Notes under the pieces: generated by a model
Databases searched by the model: none
Told to the model about the DNA's origin: nothing
Seen by the model: the letters and a program-made list of their open reading frames with translations, nothing else
Program-made: the position numbers and the translations under genes
Shown here: piece by piece, positions 12,701 to 24,242 of the stretch
Layout of the letters: every line of letters starts with the position of its first letter
Position numbering within the stretch: the stretch's first letter is position 1
Assembly: GCF_018873765.1 (NCBI RefSeq)
Contig: NC_057923.1
Coordinates: 8,568,413-8,632,412 of the forward strand
Length of the DNA: 64,000 nucleotides
Direction of reading: 5' to 3'
Origin: Telopea speciosissima
Lineage: Eukaryota > Streptophyta > Magnoliopsida > Proteales > Proteaceae

Positions 12701-15700
12701 AAGTCCCAACTGCTGGCTGGTTTGGCCTGCAGAGAATTAGTTTCTATTTTTGGGAGTTGCTGTCATATCTTCCAGCTCAACCATAAGAATCAATTGAAAC
12801 TTTCAGCAGTGTTTCTACCCTAGACAAGATTCATTCGATCCAAGTTTGGTTACTTTCTCATGGCTGGTTTGATCTCTACTCACTAAGTTACTAAATCTAA
12901 ATTTACCTTCTATTTTAGTGACCTGCTGGTATCTCCCTCTTCAGCCATCAATCGAAGCTGAGATTTCTACGGCTTCATCACCCTTGTTGGACCTTTACTT
13001 GTTAGGAGTATCAGTCCCATACAAGTTGGGGAACAACGGATTCTGGAGTTAGCAATTTTCTGATGACTAAACCTCTGTGACCTGCGGTTACAGTGTTTTG
13101 GCTTCTATTTGGGTATTTGTGTTGTGGGTTATTGGGACTAGGGAAACCCTAATCTAGTCCATAGTTATCAAGGCGGCAAGGCGACCACAGCGTTTGAGGG
13201 CCTTCCTAATCGCCTTGGTGATAGGGCGGCCACAAGGCGTTCTAGTATTCTTTTTCTTATATAACCAATTTATTTGGTACAAATAGCATATTAAAAATTA
13301 TATAATTCTACTTTGCTAAATAAATATTAATGATTCAAACCAATGCAAGATATTCATCAAAAAAACAAATTAACAAACTAAGTTCATCTATTATCATAGA
13401 AATATAGCATATAAATGTGGAACAACACTATAAAGTATTAAATATAAAGAATAAAGGGTTGCTAATACTTACCTCTATGATGCCAAAATGAGTGCCTAGG
13501 CAGTAGGCCCTAAGGTAGGAACAACAGGATAAGAATTTCTGGTGGGGGTAGAGAAGCCACACTATCATATCATGATTTCGACAAAATAGCAAAATGACGT
13601 CTATGATATGTATTCATAGGTCCACATTGTCTCAAGATGAGGATATATCATTCAATTTATTATAGGCAAAAGAAATGAGGATGGAAAAATAAAAAAGAAA
13701 AGAAAGAAAAGAACATAGTGCGTCACAGGGAAGGAGAAGGAAGAAAAAAAATTGTAAAGGAGGAGGAGGAGGATGAGAAGAAACAGAAAAAAATCGATTA
13801 TCAGTAGGCCTAGGCAGTAGGCCCTAAGGTAGGAATCGCCGATGGGGGTGGAGGCTGGAGGAGCAGCAGCAGCAGCATAAGAAAAAAAAAAAGAAAAATC
13901 GAGGGGACAATGGGACATGGAGGCGCAACAGCAGAATAAGAAAAATAGAAGAGAAGAAGAAGAAGAGTAGAAGGTTACTTACCTTGCTGGAAACGTGCTA
14001 GTCGGAGGAAGCTTCGTCGGAATCAAAGCGGCTGGCAGGAGAAGACCAATGCCGGAATTGATGGAGACTTGGAGTTGTTCCTTCACCACAGGTTTTTTCT
14101 CCCAAACCCAAATAACGAAGATGAAAAGTCGAGGGTTTCAGTTTTGGACTTTTGTTGAAAAAGAAGAAGAAAAAGTCTTCTATTACCCTTGATAACATGT
14201 ATCTCAGTTTAGATAATACATACACCAGCCAATGAAAAGTTAGTAAATAGAATAAAACAATAAAAATAAATAAATGGGGTTTTATAGTATTGATCCAATG
14301 TATCTCAGTGTAGATACTCCATATACACTTTCAAATAATAAGTTAGGAAATAGAATAAAAGTAAATACATAAAATAAATTTAACAACAAAAAGCGACCGC
14401 CTTGGTCACAAGGCGTCCTAAGGCGTCGCCTTGGTCGCCTAGGAGACGCCTTGGTGACCAAGGCGGTCGCCTTTCTTACATACCATAAGGCGCTCCACCG
14501 CCTTGCTCCCATATTTCCGCCTGGACGCTTGGCGACGCCTTGATAACTATGATCTAGTCTTACATTAGTAGCAGTGTTAGAGATTAAGTAATAACAAAGT
14601 AGAAGGTTAGAAGTCACCTAGGGATGCCCATGGTAGGAAGTAGGTTGCAGGAATGCTTTCTGGAACAATGTATTGACGGAGAAGAAAACTCAACAGAGAA
14701 TATAGAGAAGAAGAAAAGGATATGACCAACAGGTATCACCACCTATGGCATGTGGTTGGGCTTCACCATCCTGCGTGGTTGCCACTTGCTTCACCACAGT
14801 GCATGCACTCACATAGAGCATAGTTTCTCAAACATCAAATCTGTGGACTAGTGTGCCCTTTGCTCTTTATTTATAATAAGGGGAAATATAGGGACACCCC
14901 CTCAACTATGGCCCATTTTCATGTACACCCCCTCATCTTCAAAATATTTCAAACACACTCCCTCATCTATTGAAAGCATGTAAATTAGTCCATCAAACTA
15001 ACTGCCGTTTAGTTTTAAACGTCAATACTCACCCAACCATTGTCATAGGACCAGATTGCCCAAATTAAAAGTTTGAAAACGAAAATACCCTGCTATCTCC
15101 TGGGCCCCCCACCTTTTATCTCCAGTCGCCATGGCCACAGATTCAGTTGCAGTGGGAGAAATCTTCTGTGGGGCTTTCACACAGCTTGACTGAGAACCAG
15201 GCCTCATGGACAAGCTCAGAGACTGCAAATCCCCATAGCCCATTGGACCAACAGACAGTATTCCCTGCTCCATCTACACTAATGCAACCAGACATTTTCT
15301 GTTGCAATGCCTGGTTGGTTGAATACTGCCTAGCAGCCCAACTCTTCAGGCTTGGAATTGCATCATCAGCCATTGGAGGGAGCTGACAACTGCAGTCTAC
15401 AGGATGTGTTCCCTTTGGTTCCTCCTCCAGTGGTGTCTGGAACATCTCTTGGCCTGTTAGTCCAGAGAAATATGGGTGCTGTTGAACTTGTATATGCTGC
15501 TGTTGATGCCTAAATGGTTGTTGGAGAAAGTGTTGTCTGTTGGTCTCAGGTTCTGGATTTTGTTGGTAATACATGCTTTCCAAACTGAGAGCTATGGCTT
15601 CTCTTTCATTGCTTCTGTACTGATGGGTTCCCATGGATGCACCACCTAAGAAGTCTTCGAGCTTGGGGGACGACGTTGGCACCAACCTTTCATATGAAGA

Positions 15701-18700
15701 AGAAGACAAAAGGGTTTAGGGGTTTTAGAAATAATGCTTGAAATGAAACTAAGAATAGAACCCAAAAGAAAGAATCATTAGAAGCAGAAACAGACCATCA
15801 TTATGTGACCTGGTAAGAGCTTCCATGATACAAAAAGAACCATCAGACTTCAGTGGCAAGACAGACAAGTGAGACGGTGGAGTAGCAGCGGCGACCGGAG
15901 ATGCAAGGGTGGAGGGTCGAGGAGACGGCGACCGGAGATGAAGGGTGGGGGGTCAAGGAGATGGCCAGCGGTGAGGAGGTTTGCGAGTGATTTGGGAAAT
16001 GGGGTAACTGGAAGGTTGGGAGGACTTAGGGTAGTTTGGTCTCTTCTTTTTTTTATGTATTAAGGTATAGAGGGTATTTTAGTAACTTTATGTTTTCTGT
16101 TAGTTAGGTAACGGTGAGTTAACTCGGTGGACGGACTCAGAAGGTTTTGAAGATGAGGGGGTGTCCCTATATATTCCCCTTATAATAACTAATAAACTGA
16201 TTACAAGAATAGAAACTCTACTTGCTACTTGGCTGCCAAGCAAACTCTAAAAAGGAATCCTTCTAGAAAGGATCCTTAGCTATTATATGCAAAATCGAAA
16301 GTAACAAAATTTTAAACTTCTACTTAATATCCTTCTTAATCATTAGATAATTTATTACATGTAATTAGAAATTAAGAAAATAGAAACTAATTACTTAATC
16401 CTGTATAGGCCTTAAATCCCTAATATTTGGGCTTATAGAATGGGTCCGTTACAATAGAAAACTCAAAATTACTTAGCCCATGGCCCATATAACCCATGGG
16501 GTACTTAAATTTGGGCCTAAATTATTGAACCGCAAGTTCATCTTGGCCCAAAAAACTGAACCAAACCCAAATCCGAAACTTCTTCTTCCACGGGATGTGA
16601 TTTGCATCAAGGAATCTCTAAGAAATCAACACCAAAATCAAAATTTGAAATTGTGGGTGTGTTTAGAATACTATTCGATCACCAAATATGAAATCAGATT
16701 TGAAAATTGAGATGTAAAAAATGAGAAACAGAAATTTCCAGCAACTTGAACATGAAGAATAACTGAACAGAAAACCAAAAATTACTAACCCGAATCAATG
16801 ATAGATAGACTAGAAGAATGGAAGAATGGAAGAATAGAAGAAAGATATGAACCAAGCATCCTAGTTGGAACTATGCTGACATCTCATCAACTATCCCACC
16901 AAGGGTTGTTGCATCCCACAACAGTGCTTTCCGAATCCCACAGAACATAGAGGCAGCAAAAACCAATTTTATTCAATAGCAAAATCATGTGAAGCTCTAT
17001 GGCTTTTTGCATCTATGTATAGAGACTAAAAGTGTACTTACAATAGGGAAGGAAAGGTTACTTGAATTAGGAAAGAGAAAAATAGAAAACTGTATCCATA
17101 ATAGGTGTAGACGTCCCTTATAAACTGAATGGGAAGTTCAACTGACAATCACATTTGAAGCTTTTATGGACCTTAGTTTCAACCATTTTGCACCTAATTT
17201 ATTGACCATGGCCTGCATTTGGTAAAAAGAATTGATTTGTCAAGTCCAGAAAACAAATCATACAGTATTGGGGCATTGCTGAAAGCATTGAAACAATATG
17301 TGCTGGCCAATTGCTCCGTTTTTTTTCTTCCTTGAAAGAAAAAACATAACTAAATTACAACAGTGGCCAAGACAGCAAGTGAGATAGATTACAAGATATA
17401 CTCCAACTGATGTAGATCAAAGCACAAAGAAAAGGGCAAAAAAACACTGTTCACGAAATTACTGTGAACTGTGATATGGCCCCACCTGGACAACTGGCTT
17501 AGAGGAGTTGATGCTATTTTTTTTTTTTATTATTATTATTAGATTTTTATTTAGTTTCCTATTTATGTTTGAGTTGTATTCCTAATTGGGAATCCTAGTT
17601 ACATTCTAGTTTCTATTGTTGCCTCAGCCATTGGGTTATATATATGTAATCAGCTCTTCGGAGCAGAGGAGATTTGAGTTGCTTTGCTTTGGCAAGTGAT
17701 TGTCCTGTGAGAGGATTGGCTGTGAGAGCTAGGGCAAGAAGCCTAGGGTGAGAGACCCACTTCATTATTTCCCCTTCCATCATTCTAATCGATCCCCCTT
17801 CCATCCTTTATTATGTGAATTGAGTCGACAAGAAGTTGGTGCATCACTGCTGGTTATTCTTCTTCATTAATCGTCTACTATTGCTGCTATTGAAGATCTA
17901 CACTAGTTGCTGGAATTCAGAATAGGGGCCAACCCCAACATCGATTTCAGATAAAATTAGGGTTTCCCAAAACCCTAAAAGTTGTTCGATCTGTTTCTCT
18001 CTATACTGATTGGTTTCTTCTATTGGGAGTTCAACTTAATTCTTCGATAGATCATTCAACTTCAATTGCATCTTCAACAGGTTATTAATTTGTGGATTAT
18101 AATTCTTGTGGTTATCAATTTGAGATCTCACCATTCTCCTCCAACAAATTTAAGATCTCCGTTGTTCTATTTGATCTTGCCTGGGATTAGATCTATTCTG
18201 GTTCTAGTCTTACATTACCAACAAGAAAAACAGAGAGGGGAAATTCACCAAAAAAAAAAAAAAAAAACAGAGAGGGGAAAACCAACCCCATAACTCTCCC
18301 CAGAAACCCAATACGCCCTTTGTTAATAGTAAAACGGAGTACCACTCTCCATACCCAGAGCAGCTGAACGTTACTGAGAATATACAAGACAATGCAATTA
18401 TTTAAGAGGCATTATTAGGGTTCTATCCCATGGCTTATTTTTTGGTCCAAGCTTGAGGAGTTTACTCATATTTGGCTCCATCATCTTGTACATGTGAGCA
18501 TTCTCTGGCATGAAGGGATCACACTTTACTTAATATGTTAGAGAAAATGGTATTGTTTAATAATGGTTTGGATATTTAAAAATTGACATGTGGTTACAAT
18601 TGTTGGTGCAACAGTACTTTTATAATGCATTGTACATTATATCCTATAATTATTGAAATTGGGTTGTTAGAAGTGCCAGAAGTGTTTCTGATATAACACC

Positions 18701-21700
18701 TTCCAAATGTAATTCTGTTTCTTTTCGGACTTAAGAGTCACTTCTTACATCTTATTACCAAACACATTTTACTCCTGCAGAATCACTCCTCCAGAACAGA
18801 ATCACAAAAAATCAATTCTAGCTAAGAATGAATCATGCATAACAGAAATGTTGTCAAATGGGGCCTAAGTGTGCAATTGAAGTAGAATTTATAGGTGGTT
18901 GAATCTTCTTGTCTGTATTTCATGATATCTGAAATGATGTAGTATGACATTATTCAACTGAAGTGATGATAGTGGTCTAAAGCTCCTGATGTAGATCAAA
19001 GCATGAAGAAGACATAATGTGCTCTTAATTTGCTTTCTTTGTAGCTCGGAATAACTTTTCATTGCCATGTTGTTCACTTGTTACTGTAGTTTATATTTAT
19101 GTTTGCTTTAGTTCAGGTAGATGGTTTGTCTGGGGAACTTTTTATTGTCAATGCCTCTGATCCATATTGTCAATGGTGCAGAAGCAGATGGTGCTCTGGA
19201 CAAGGCAAGGAAGCACAAGAAAAGACAGCTTGAGGACACACTGAACCTTGTTTTGAAGAAGAGGAAGGTATATGCAATTTTAGACATTGTTGGCATTAGT
19301 AATCTCTCAAGATCTCTCAGGTGTATGATGGGTCTGAGTCCTCCATACTGACATACATTGGAGACTGCTACCTATTTTGTTAGATATTGGCTTACTTATT
19401 AGTGTTAGGTATTGGCATTCAAGTTGGTCCTGTGGGTAGCTCTATTTTTAACATTAGGTAGGCCTGAAAGAGGTAGCATTAGCTTGTAAGGCCCGTCCCT
19501 TGTTCCAGAATGTGATACATGCCTCATTTTACAGGGATACAATTCACAGGTAGATGACTTATCAAGAACACACACACACACAACTAGATGGGTACTGCAT
19601 TGATGAGGGGTTTGGTTGGTTTCAAATGGTTTGAAAAGTGAAGAAAGCAATTGAAAAGTGTCTTAGAAAAAGTTGGAGATCGGGTGCCTGAACATCAGGC
19701 CTATATGATCTTGATCTTCTTCTATGCATGAGACACAATTTGGCACTGGGGTTGGCCTTGCAACTTGGTCCCCCAACCAGGTTTATCTTCGTATAGAGGA
19801 AAGGGAAAGGCAATAAAATTAAAGATGAAATAAAGCTAACAAATAGCCATTTGTGCCACTCTTCTATCTCTGTTGCCCTTGTTGTGCTTCCTCTCTTTCG
19901 TCCTCCTATTGAAAATTGTAGCGAATTATAATGATATAAGAGTTTTGCGTCTTCCGCCCTTGTCTCTGTCCATTTGAAGGCAATTGGCAAACCTATTGAT
20001 GAGGATTGCCCGATGAAAGTCTACATTTGTTGTACTTTACTGCATTTTATTATGATCCGCTATAATATTCTTTTTACTTTGACAGGAGTATGACGAGAAA
20101 CTACGGGAAAAGGGTGAGACTCCGGTGATGTTCAGGTGAAGAAGCTTTCTTATATTTTTTGGTAAGGTTTTATGGACGTCGTGCCCATAGAGTATCTATG
20201 GACATGCCTGTTCAAAAAACTGCTCTCTGGTATATTTCTATGCATCAGCTGCTGATTTAACTATTTACCAATATTGTAATTTTGACTTTCACGACTATCA
20301 TATGTTTTATCTTTTCTTGCAGCCACTTGGGCCCTCCTCGCAGACGAACAGCAGCAGAGGAAGAGGACAGAGTGAAACATCCAAAACCAGAAGTACCTTT
20401 CGGTACCTGATCCGTCATGTCATGATTATAACCAAGCTTCTGCATCCTCATGCTCATATTAGGTATTCCTGGTTGCAGGACTCTGTCTATTATCACCCTA
20501 CATTAAATCCTACTGGGGCACCACCTCCTGGAAAACCTCCCATGTATAAATCATCAATAGGTGAGTTTAACTTGTACTTTGTCACCTCCTGGTGTTACTT
20601 TCTCAATGCTATTGTTATTTATAAGTTCCAATTTTTGGTTTTTGCACTTCAGGACCTAGGATTCCTTTGTCAGAAGCTTCAATAAGTGGTGCAGCATCAT
20701 CATCATTGCCAGAATCAGAGGATGTGACATTAGCTATGCCTCCTCCCCCACCACCTCTTCCATTGCCAAACTCCAGTGAATTGGGTTCTGGAGATGGTGA
20801 TCTACCTTCATCTTTGCCTGTACCACCTCCGCCTCCAAAGCCTGTTTCTGATCTTGGTGCCAAATTGCCCCCTACACCCCTGCCTCCACCTCCAGGACCT
20901 CCATCCAAGGAACAGATTTCCAGTCACACTCCACTGCCTCCACCTCCACCACCCCAACGACCTACTCAGCCACCTCCTCCAGGCACGAGCGGAAGTGAGA
21001 GGGAAAAAAATCAAACTGCTGCATCAGATGATCCAGAAACTAAGGAATCTAATCGCATAGCTTTATTTTTCTGTTGGTTGATTACATTCTATGCTTGGAA
21101 AACCATGACAAGGTTGGACTCTCTTGCAGATGCCAGGCATGCAGCCCCAGCCTCCACCTCCTCCTGGTTTGCCACAGAAGTCTGTTAGTCATCAACCTCA
21201 AGGTGCTCACTCTGACTCTTATACCAGTAACAGTATGAGGAGTAAGGATGCCTCTGAGTTGATTCTGCCACCGCCACCACCTCCTAGGCCACCAACTGCT
21301 GTATCTAGGCCTGCATTGATGACTACGTTGCAGCCTGATGTATTACCTCCAGGTATTTCACGCTTTCCACCACCTCCACCGCCAGATATGCGACCACCAC
21401 TCCCTGGCCCTGGACTTCCTAACCGAGCTGCTCCCCCTGGAATAGTTGTTCCACTGATGCCAAGGCCACCTTTTGGTCCACCACCTGGACCATCCCTGAT
21501 GATGAGACCACTAGTTCCACCTGGCTCTGTTCCTACTTTTCAGGAAAATGATCAAACAGGGTTTAGACCTGCACCACCAAAGCCATCATATATCAAGTCA
21601 GCAGCATCAACTGTGGTGAAGAAACCTCTGGCTCAGCATACCCCTGAACTTACAGCTATGGTATGTTTCACAATTCTCTTCTAGTTGTACAATACCTTTT

Positions 21701-22146
21701 ATCTACTAATGGCATCATAGTTGTCACAACGTCTAGGCGGATCCTAGGCGTTGGGGGGAGGGAAAGAAATTAAGGCGACACAAACAAGGCATTGCCTAGT
21801 CATTGTCTAGGTGAGGCCTTGACAACTATGAATGACATGGAATTGTTGCTGATTGTGAATTTAGCCCCGATATAAGAGTTTGAATTGGTTTCAATAGTAC
21901 TTGATACCATTGGCCTGAATTCAGGTTCCAGCATCTGTAAGAGTAAGGAGAGAGACTGCTGTTGCAAAAGTGAAACCAAAACCACCGTCATCAACAGGGG
22001 CAACAGTGCCCCGGGCAGCAGGTCCTGCTGTTGCTGGGAAGTCAGAACTGGTGAATGCTTCAGCAGCACCAAAGACACACAGTATTGATGACTCGTACAC
22101 TGCCTTTTTGGAAGACATGAAGGCCCTTGGTGCTCTTGATGGTTGA
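9761..22146 (+). CDS. ELF5: ELF5 / WBP11-type proline-rich nuclear protein, about 9 exons, about 536 aa
   Basis: Exons: 9761-9841, 10105-10198, 19182-19267, 20086-20135, 20323-20392, 20479-20560, 20653 to about 21054 (or 21072), about 21137-21660, 21925-22146. The start [19 protein letters not shown] matches the WBP11 N-terminus; [20 protein letters not shown] and [13 protein letters not shown] follow. The middle is a long series of PPPPP tracts (WW/SH3-type ligands). The C-terminus ends [19 protein letters not shown]. Arabidopsis ELF5 (At5g62640) is a nuclear WBP11 homologue; this family acts in pre-mRNA splicing, and loss of ELF5 lowers FLC expression and causes early flowering. Most junctions are GT-AG and keep frame. 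The exception is the intron at about 21055-21136, where no simple GT donor keeps frame cleanly. Intron 2 is 8,983 nt and full of transposons; the last intron holds a hAT MITE. HIPL lies downstream in the same orientation. Confidence 0.93.
11347..11388. repeat. Short tandem duplication, 21 bp x 2
   Basis: The unit GTTGTAAAGATATCAAAGGAA occurs twice head to tail within ELF5 intron 2. Confidence 0.7.
11780..13159 (+). mobile_element. Probable LTR-retrotransposon remnant in ELF5 intron 2
   Basis: The segment has LTR-like features. There is an inverted GTTCACGTGAAC motif near 11814, then AT-rich sequence with repeated TTTCTAATTT blocks, then an AATGAATGAAATTTTGAGGC stretch and a CT-rich downstream part. 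It runs to CTAATCTAGTC, where a hAT element interrupts it; TTACATT continues on the other side. A related CTAGTCTTACATT string occurs at about 18205, where a second LTR-like block ends. Ends and coding genes are not identifiable. Confidence 0.4.
13160..14551. mobile_element. hAT-type non-autonomous element, 1,392 bp
   Basis: The left end is CATAGTTATCAAGGCGGCAA. The right end reverse-complements to CATAGTTATCAAGGCGTCGC. Identical 8-bp direct repeats ATCTAGTC flank it (13152-13159 and 14552-14559), as expected for hAT transposons. Joining the flanks recreates CTAGTCTTACATT, a string also present undisturbed near 18205, which supports the insertion call. No transposase is recognisable. It lies in ELF5 intron 2. 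Confidence 0.85.
14393..14470. repeat. Subterminal palindrome of the hAT element
   Basis: A perfect 17-bp inverted repeat (GCGACCGCCTTGGTCAC at 14393-14409; reverse complement at 14454-14470) encloses 44 bp made of further AAGGCG/CGCCTT motifs. Dense short subterminal repeats of this kind are typical transposase-binding regions of hAT elements. Confidence 0.7.
14880..16179. mobile_element. Pack-MULE-like element, 1,300 bp, carrying an AIL/PLT fragment
   Basis: The left end starts GGGGAAATATAGGGACACCC. The right end reverse-complements to GGGGAATATATAGGGACACC, continuing into a shared CCCTCA and CATCTTCAAAA. A perfect 9-bp target duplication TTATAATAA flanks it (14871-14879 and 16180-16188). 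There is no transposase; the interior is mostly a copied transcription-factor fragment on the minus strand plus GC-rich sequence at 15870-15990. This is the classic structure of a gene-capturing Mutator-like element, here inside ELF5 intron 2. Confidence 0.88.
15128..15694 (-). pseudogene. Captured, frameshifted AINTEGUMENTA-LIKE/PLETHORA (AP2-family) fragment
   Basis: The minus-strand frame reads [10 protein letters not shown], then [19 protein letters not shown], a Gln/His-rich stretch ([15 protein letters not shown]), EMFQTPLE and [20 protein letters not shown]. These are pre-AP2-domain motifs of AIL/PLT transcription factors. The homology then continues in another frame as [20 protein letters not shown] and [11 protein letters not shown], so there is a frameshift near 15250-15290. 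Neither AP2 DNA-binding repeat is present. Upstream of KLEDFLGG, a pyrimidine-rich tract ending in AAAG could be a copied intron end. A functional protein is not possible. It is antisense to ELF5. Confidence 0.85.
16189..17430. other. Transposon-rich part of ELF5 intron 2
   Basis: I see no exon. GGAAGAATGGAAGAATAGAA short repeats occur at about 16810-16840. The sequence flanking the MULE resembles antisense retroelement DNA but has no readable ends. Confidence 0.35.
17440..18217 (+). mobile_element. LTR-like remnant in ELF5 intron 2
   Basis: It contains TGTTCACG...GTGAACTG near the start, a TATATATATG promoter-like stretch near 17640, a polypyrimidine-rich downstream part, and ends CTAGTCTTACATTACCAAC. 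Plant copia LTRs often end in a TCTTACA followed by the tRNA-Met primer site. The organisation parallels the block at 11780-13159, but the two are strongly diverged. Boundaries are inferred. Confidence 0.35.
21716..21830. mobile_element. hAT MITE, 115 bp, in the last ELF5 intron
   Basis: The ends are CATAGTTGTCA and its inverse TGACAACTATG. The 8-bp flanks AATGGCAT (21708-21715) and AATGACAT (21831-21838) differ at one base. The interior has CTAGGCG/CGCCTAG-like motifs. It shares terminal sequence with the larger element at 13160-14551. Confidence 0.8.
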
Positions 22147-22616
22147 GCTGATTGTAGCGGATGCAGTGAATTTGAGCTGTGAAACATGTTGAAAGAAAAC
22201 ATGAAAGGCTCTTGTTACAGTTTTGGGGTTTGTAGCGAAGAACGAGCTATTGCTGTAACTAGGCATGATTTCCTCTCAGAATGTTGCAGCCGTGAAATCT
22301 CCATACCTGCTTCGTTCTCACTTCTCACACCATAGCTTTTATTGTCAATGATCTTTCCATGCTTTGGGAGTGGGGTTATTTTAGGGCTTTGTCCTGTATT
22401 GAATGGGCTAATTTTAATCTGGCTCAAGTTGGAAACTAAATCATTAAATGAAATTTATACAGTTATTTGCTTTCCACTCTTTTGAGGATGTGTGGTCATG
22501 TTTGTTTTTTATTTTTTTCCCCCAACAACAAATTGAGGCTGCCAGGGTCCAGGAGGCTAGCTGCCTTGTAGTTTCAGATTTTCTTGGTCAATCTGTTCAG
22601 TAATACAATGTAAAGA
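22147..22616 (+). other. ELF5 3' untranslated and downstream region
   Basis: Sequence after the TGA stop (22144-22146) continues without another exon. AATGAAATTTATAC near 22446 is a plausible plant near-upstream polyadenylation element, but the cleavage site cannot be fixed. Confidence 0.4.
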
Positions 22617-22856
22617 ACTATGTCAATTTTTCTTTTTGGCTGATAAATTCTGTCTGTAAAATGGTTTTGATTGTGAAATCGATACCTCATTAACAAGAGT
22701 TAAACTTTCAATGTTGGAGATTTTGCCTCGAAGTTGGACTATGTCAAATTTTCTTTTTGGCTGATAAATTCTGTCTGTAAAATGGTTTTGATTGTGAAAT
22801 CGATACCTCATTAACAAGAGTTGAACTTTCAATGTTGGAGATTTTGCCTCGAAGTT
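22617..22856. repeat. Tandem duplication of a roughly 120-bp unit
   Basis: 22617-22735 and 22738-22856 are nearly identical over their whole length. Both contain TTTTCTTTTTGGCTGATAAA and ATTTTGCCTCGAAGTT, with only a few differences, such as GAGTTAAACT versus GAGTTGAACT. The duplication looks recent compared with the surrounding repeats. Confidence 0.9.
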
Positions 22857-22857
22857 C

Positions 22858-24053
22858 TTTTAGTATGGGTTTTGGGTAATCTTGAATTACATCCAAGGTG
22901 GTGCTTCAGACTGCTTCTGGTATCATATTGTGCTTTGTCTGCCCCCACGGAACCCTCATTGCGTGGTGAAGGAAAATTTTCTCCTTTTTAGTTAGTGGTG
23001 ATGAGTGAATCTACACGTCTCTTCGGGGACATCCGATAAAATTGGAACAATACAGAGATGATTGGATCTACACTTCTGGTGAATATCACAGAAATTAAGA
23101 TGGATGGGCTTTTGGGTTATTCGAAGCCAAATTGAAAGAATATTATTCCAAGTTTCAAAACCTTCTTTTAAATAGTAGAATGACAAATTAGTATTCCTGT
23201 TACCCATCAGTTGAGATCATGGTTTGAGGAATCGGTATTAGATCGGTTGATTTGTATCTGATACCGATTCTTAGCAGATCCCGTATAGGTGGATCGTTAT
23301 GGATTAATTGTAAAAAGTAAAAATTGAAGAAAAACAGGAGAGAGAAAGAGAGAGACAGAGCAGCAGCACTTTATAGACTTGGCAAATCTCAACTGTTTCT
23401 TTAACTAAACTCAGAGAGAGCAGCACATGATAGACCTGGCAAATCCAACTGTGGGACCTGACACGCATCCAGCCATCCCAACCGTTGGATGCTTCACTTG
23501 GCACTCCTTGGGCGATGGGTTAGCTGGAGAAGATCCCGATCTTATTATTTTAGGAAAAATACTTCCACCAACTCTCGACTAAAAAGCGATAAAATCAACA
23601 TGCCTCACACATATTAGCCACGAGGATCAGTCATTTGATGGGCTGCCTATTGTATAGCTTGGAGCGCCCTTGTTGGTTGCCCATCAAATTTAGTGAACTA
23701 TCTCAATTATATGACTCGTTACAAATAAATTTTCTCTTGATTTATCACTGGTTCTAATTGAGTTTACTTCTATCAGATCATAAAGAGTTGTCAAATAAAT
23801 CTAAAACTTTGATCACATATTGAGTGCGTACGTGTGATGTGGATAACATGACTATTAAATTTGATTTCTCATCTCTTCATTCCCTATGTATGTTTAGACC
23901 TTAGTTTTTTCTATTTGTTTTGTTTGGATCCGTATAACCGTCCCATTAAGTCAGGATAAGGGAGTTTGTTATTGTTTTTGTATAAAAGCATGAAGAATAA
24001 AGTAATGATATTATAGATATAAGGCTAGTTCATAATAATGGCTGTTAAACTTC
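22858..24053. other. Intergenic sequence between ELF5 and HIPL
   Basis: No gene is recognised. A patch at 23220-23300 with ATCGGTATTAGATCGG and GATACCGATTC resembles a common dispersed plant repeat. Short GA-rich tracts lie at 23338-23360. Confidence 0.35.
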
Positions 24054-24062
24054 AACCATGTT

Positions 24063-24233
24063 GCGTTGGGCTCCTCTGTAGCACGACACAATGTGTAGCG
24101 CACATTCAACGGCCCTGTGTGCTTGGGCACGTAGCCCAACACCCTGCCTATGTGTTGGGCTACGTGTCCGAACACACAGGGCCGTCGGATGGTGTGTTAC
24201 ACACTGTGTCGCACTACAGAGGAGCCGAATCCC
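24063..24233. mobile_element. Foldback Mutator-like MITE, 171 bp
   Basis: Almost the whole element is one inverted repeat. The left arm has GGCTCCTCTGTAG, GACACAATGTGTA, ACGGCCCTGTGTGCT and GGCACGTAGCCCAACAC; the right arm carries their reverse complements with few mismatches around a loop of about 9 bases. Perfect 9-bp direct repeats AACCATGTT flank it (24054-24062 and 24234-24242), which fits a Mutator-type target duplication. Overlapping short ORFs on both strands are by-products of the palindrome. Confidence 0.85.
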
Positions 24234-24242
24234 AACCATGTT

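Noticed and set aside
20615..21014. Glycine-, arginine- and tryptophan-rich minus-strand frames opposite ELF5 exon 7
   Set aside because: They are the antisense of the proline-codon-rich ELF5 exon; the opposite strand has the strong WBP11-type evidence.
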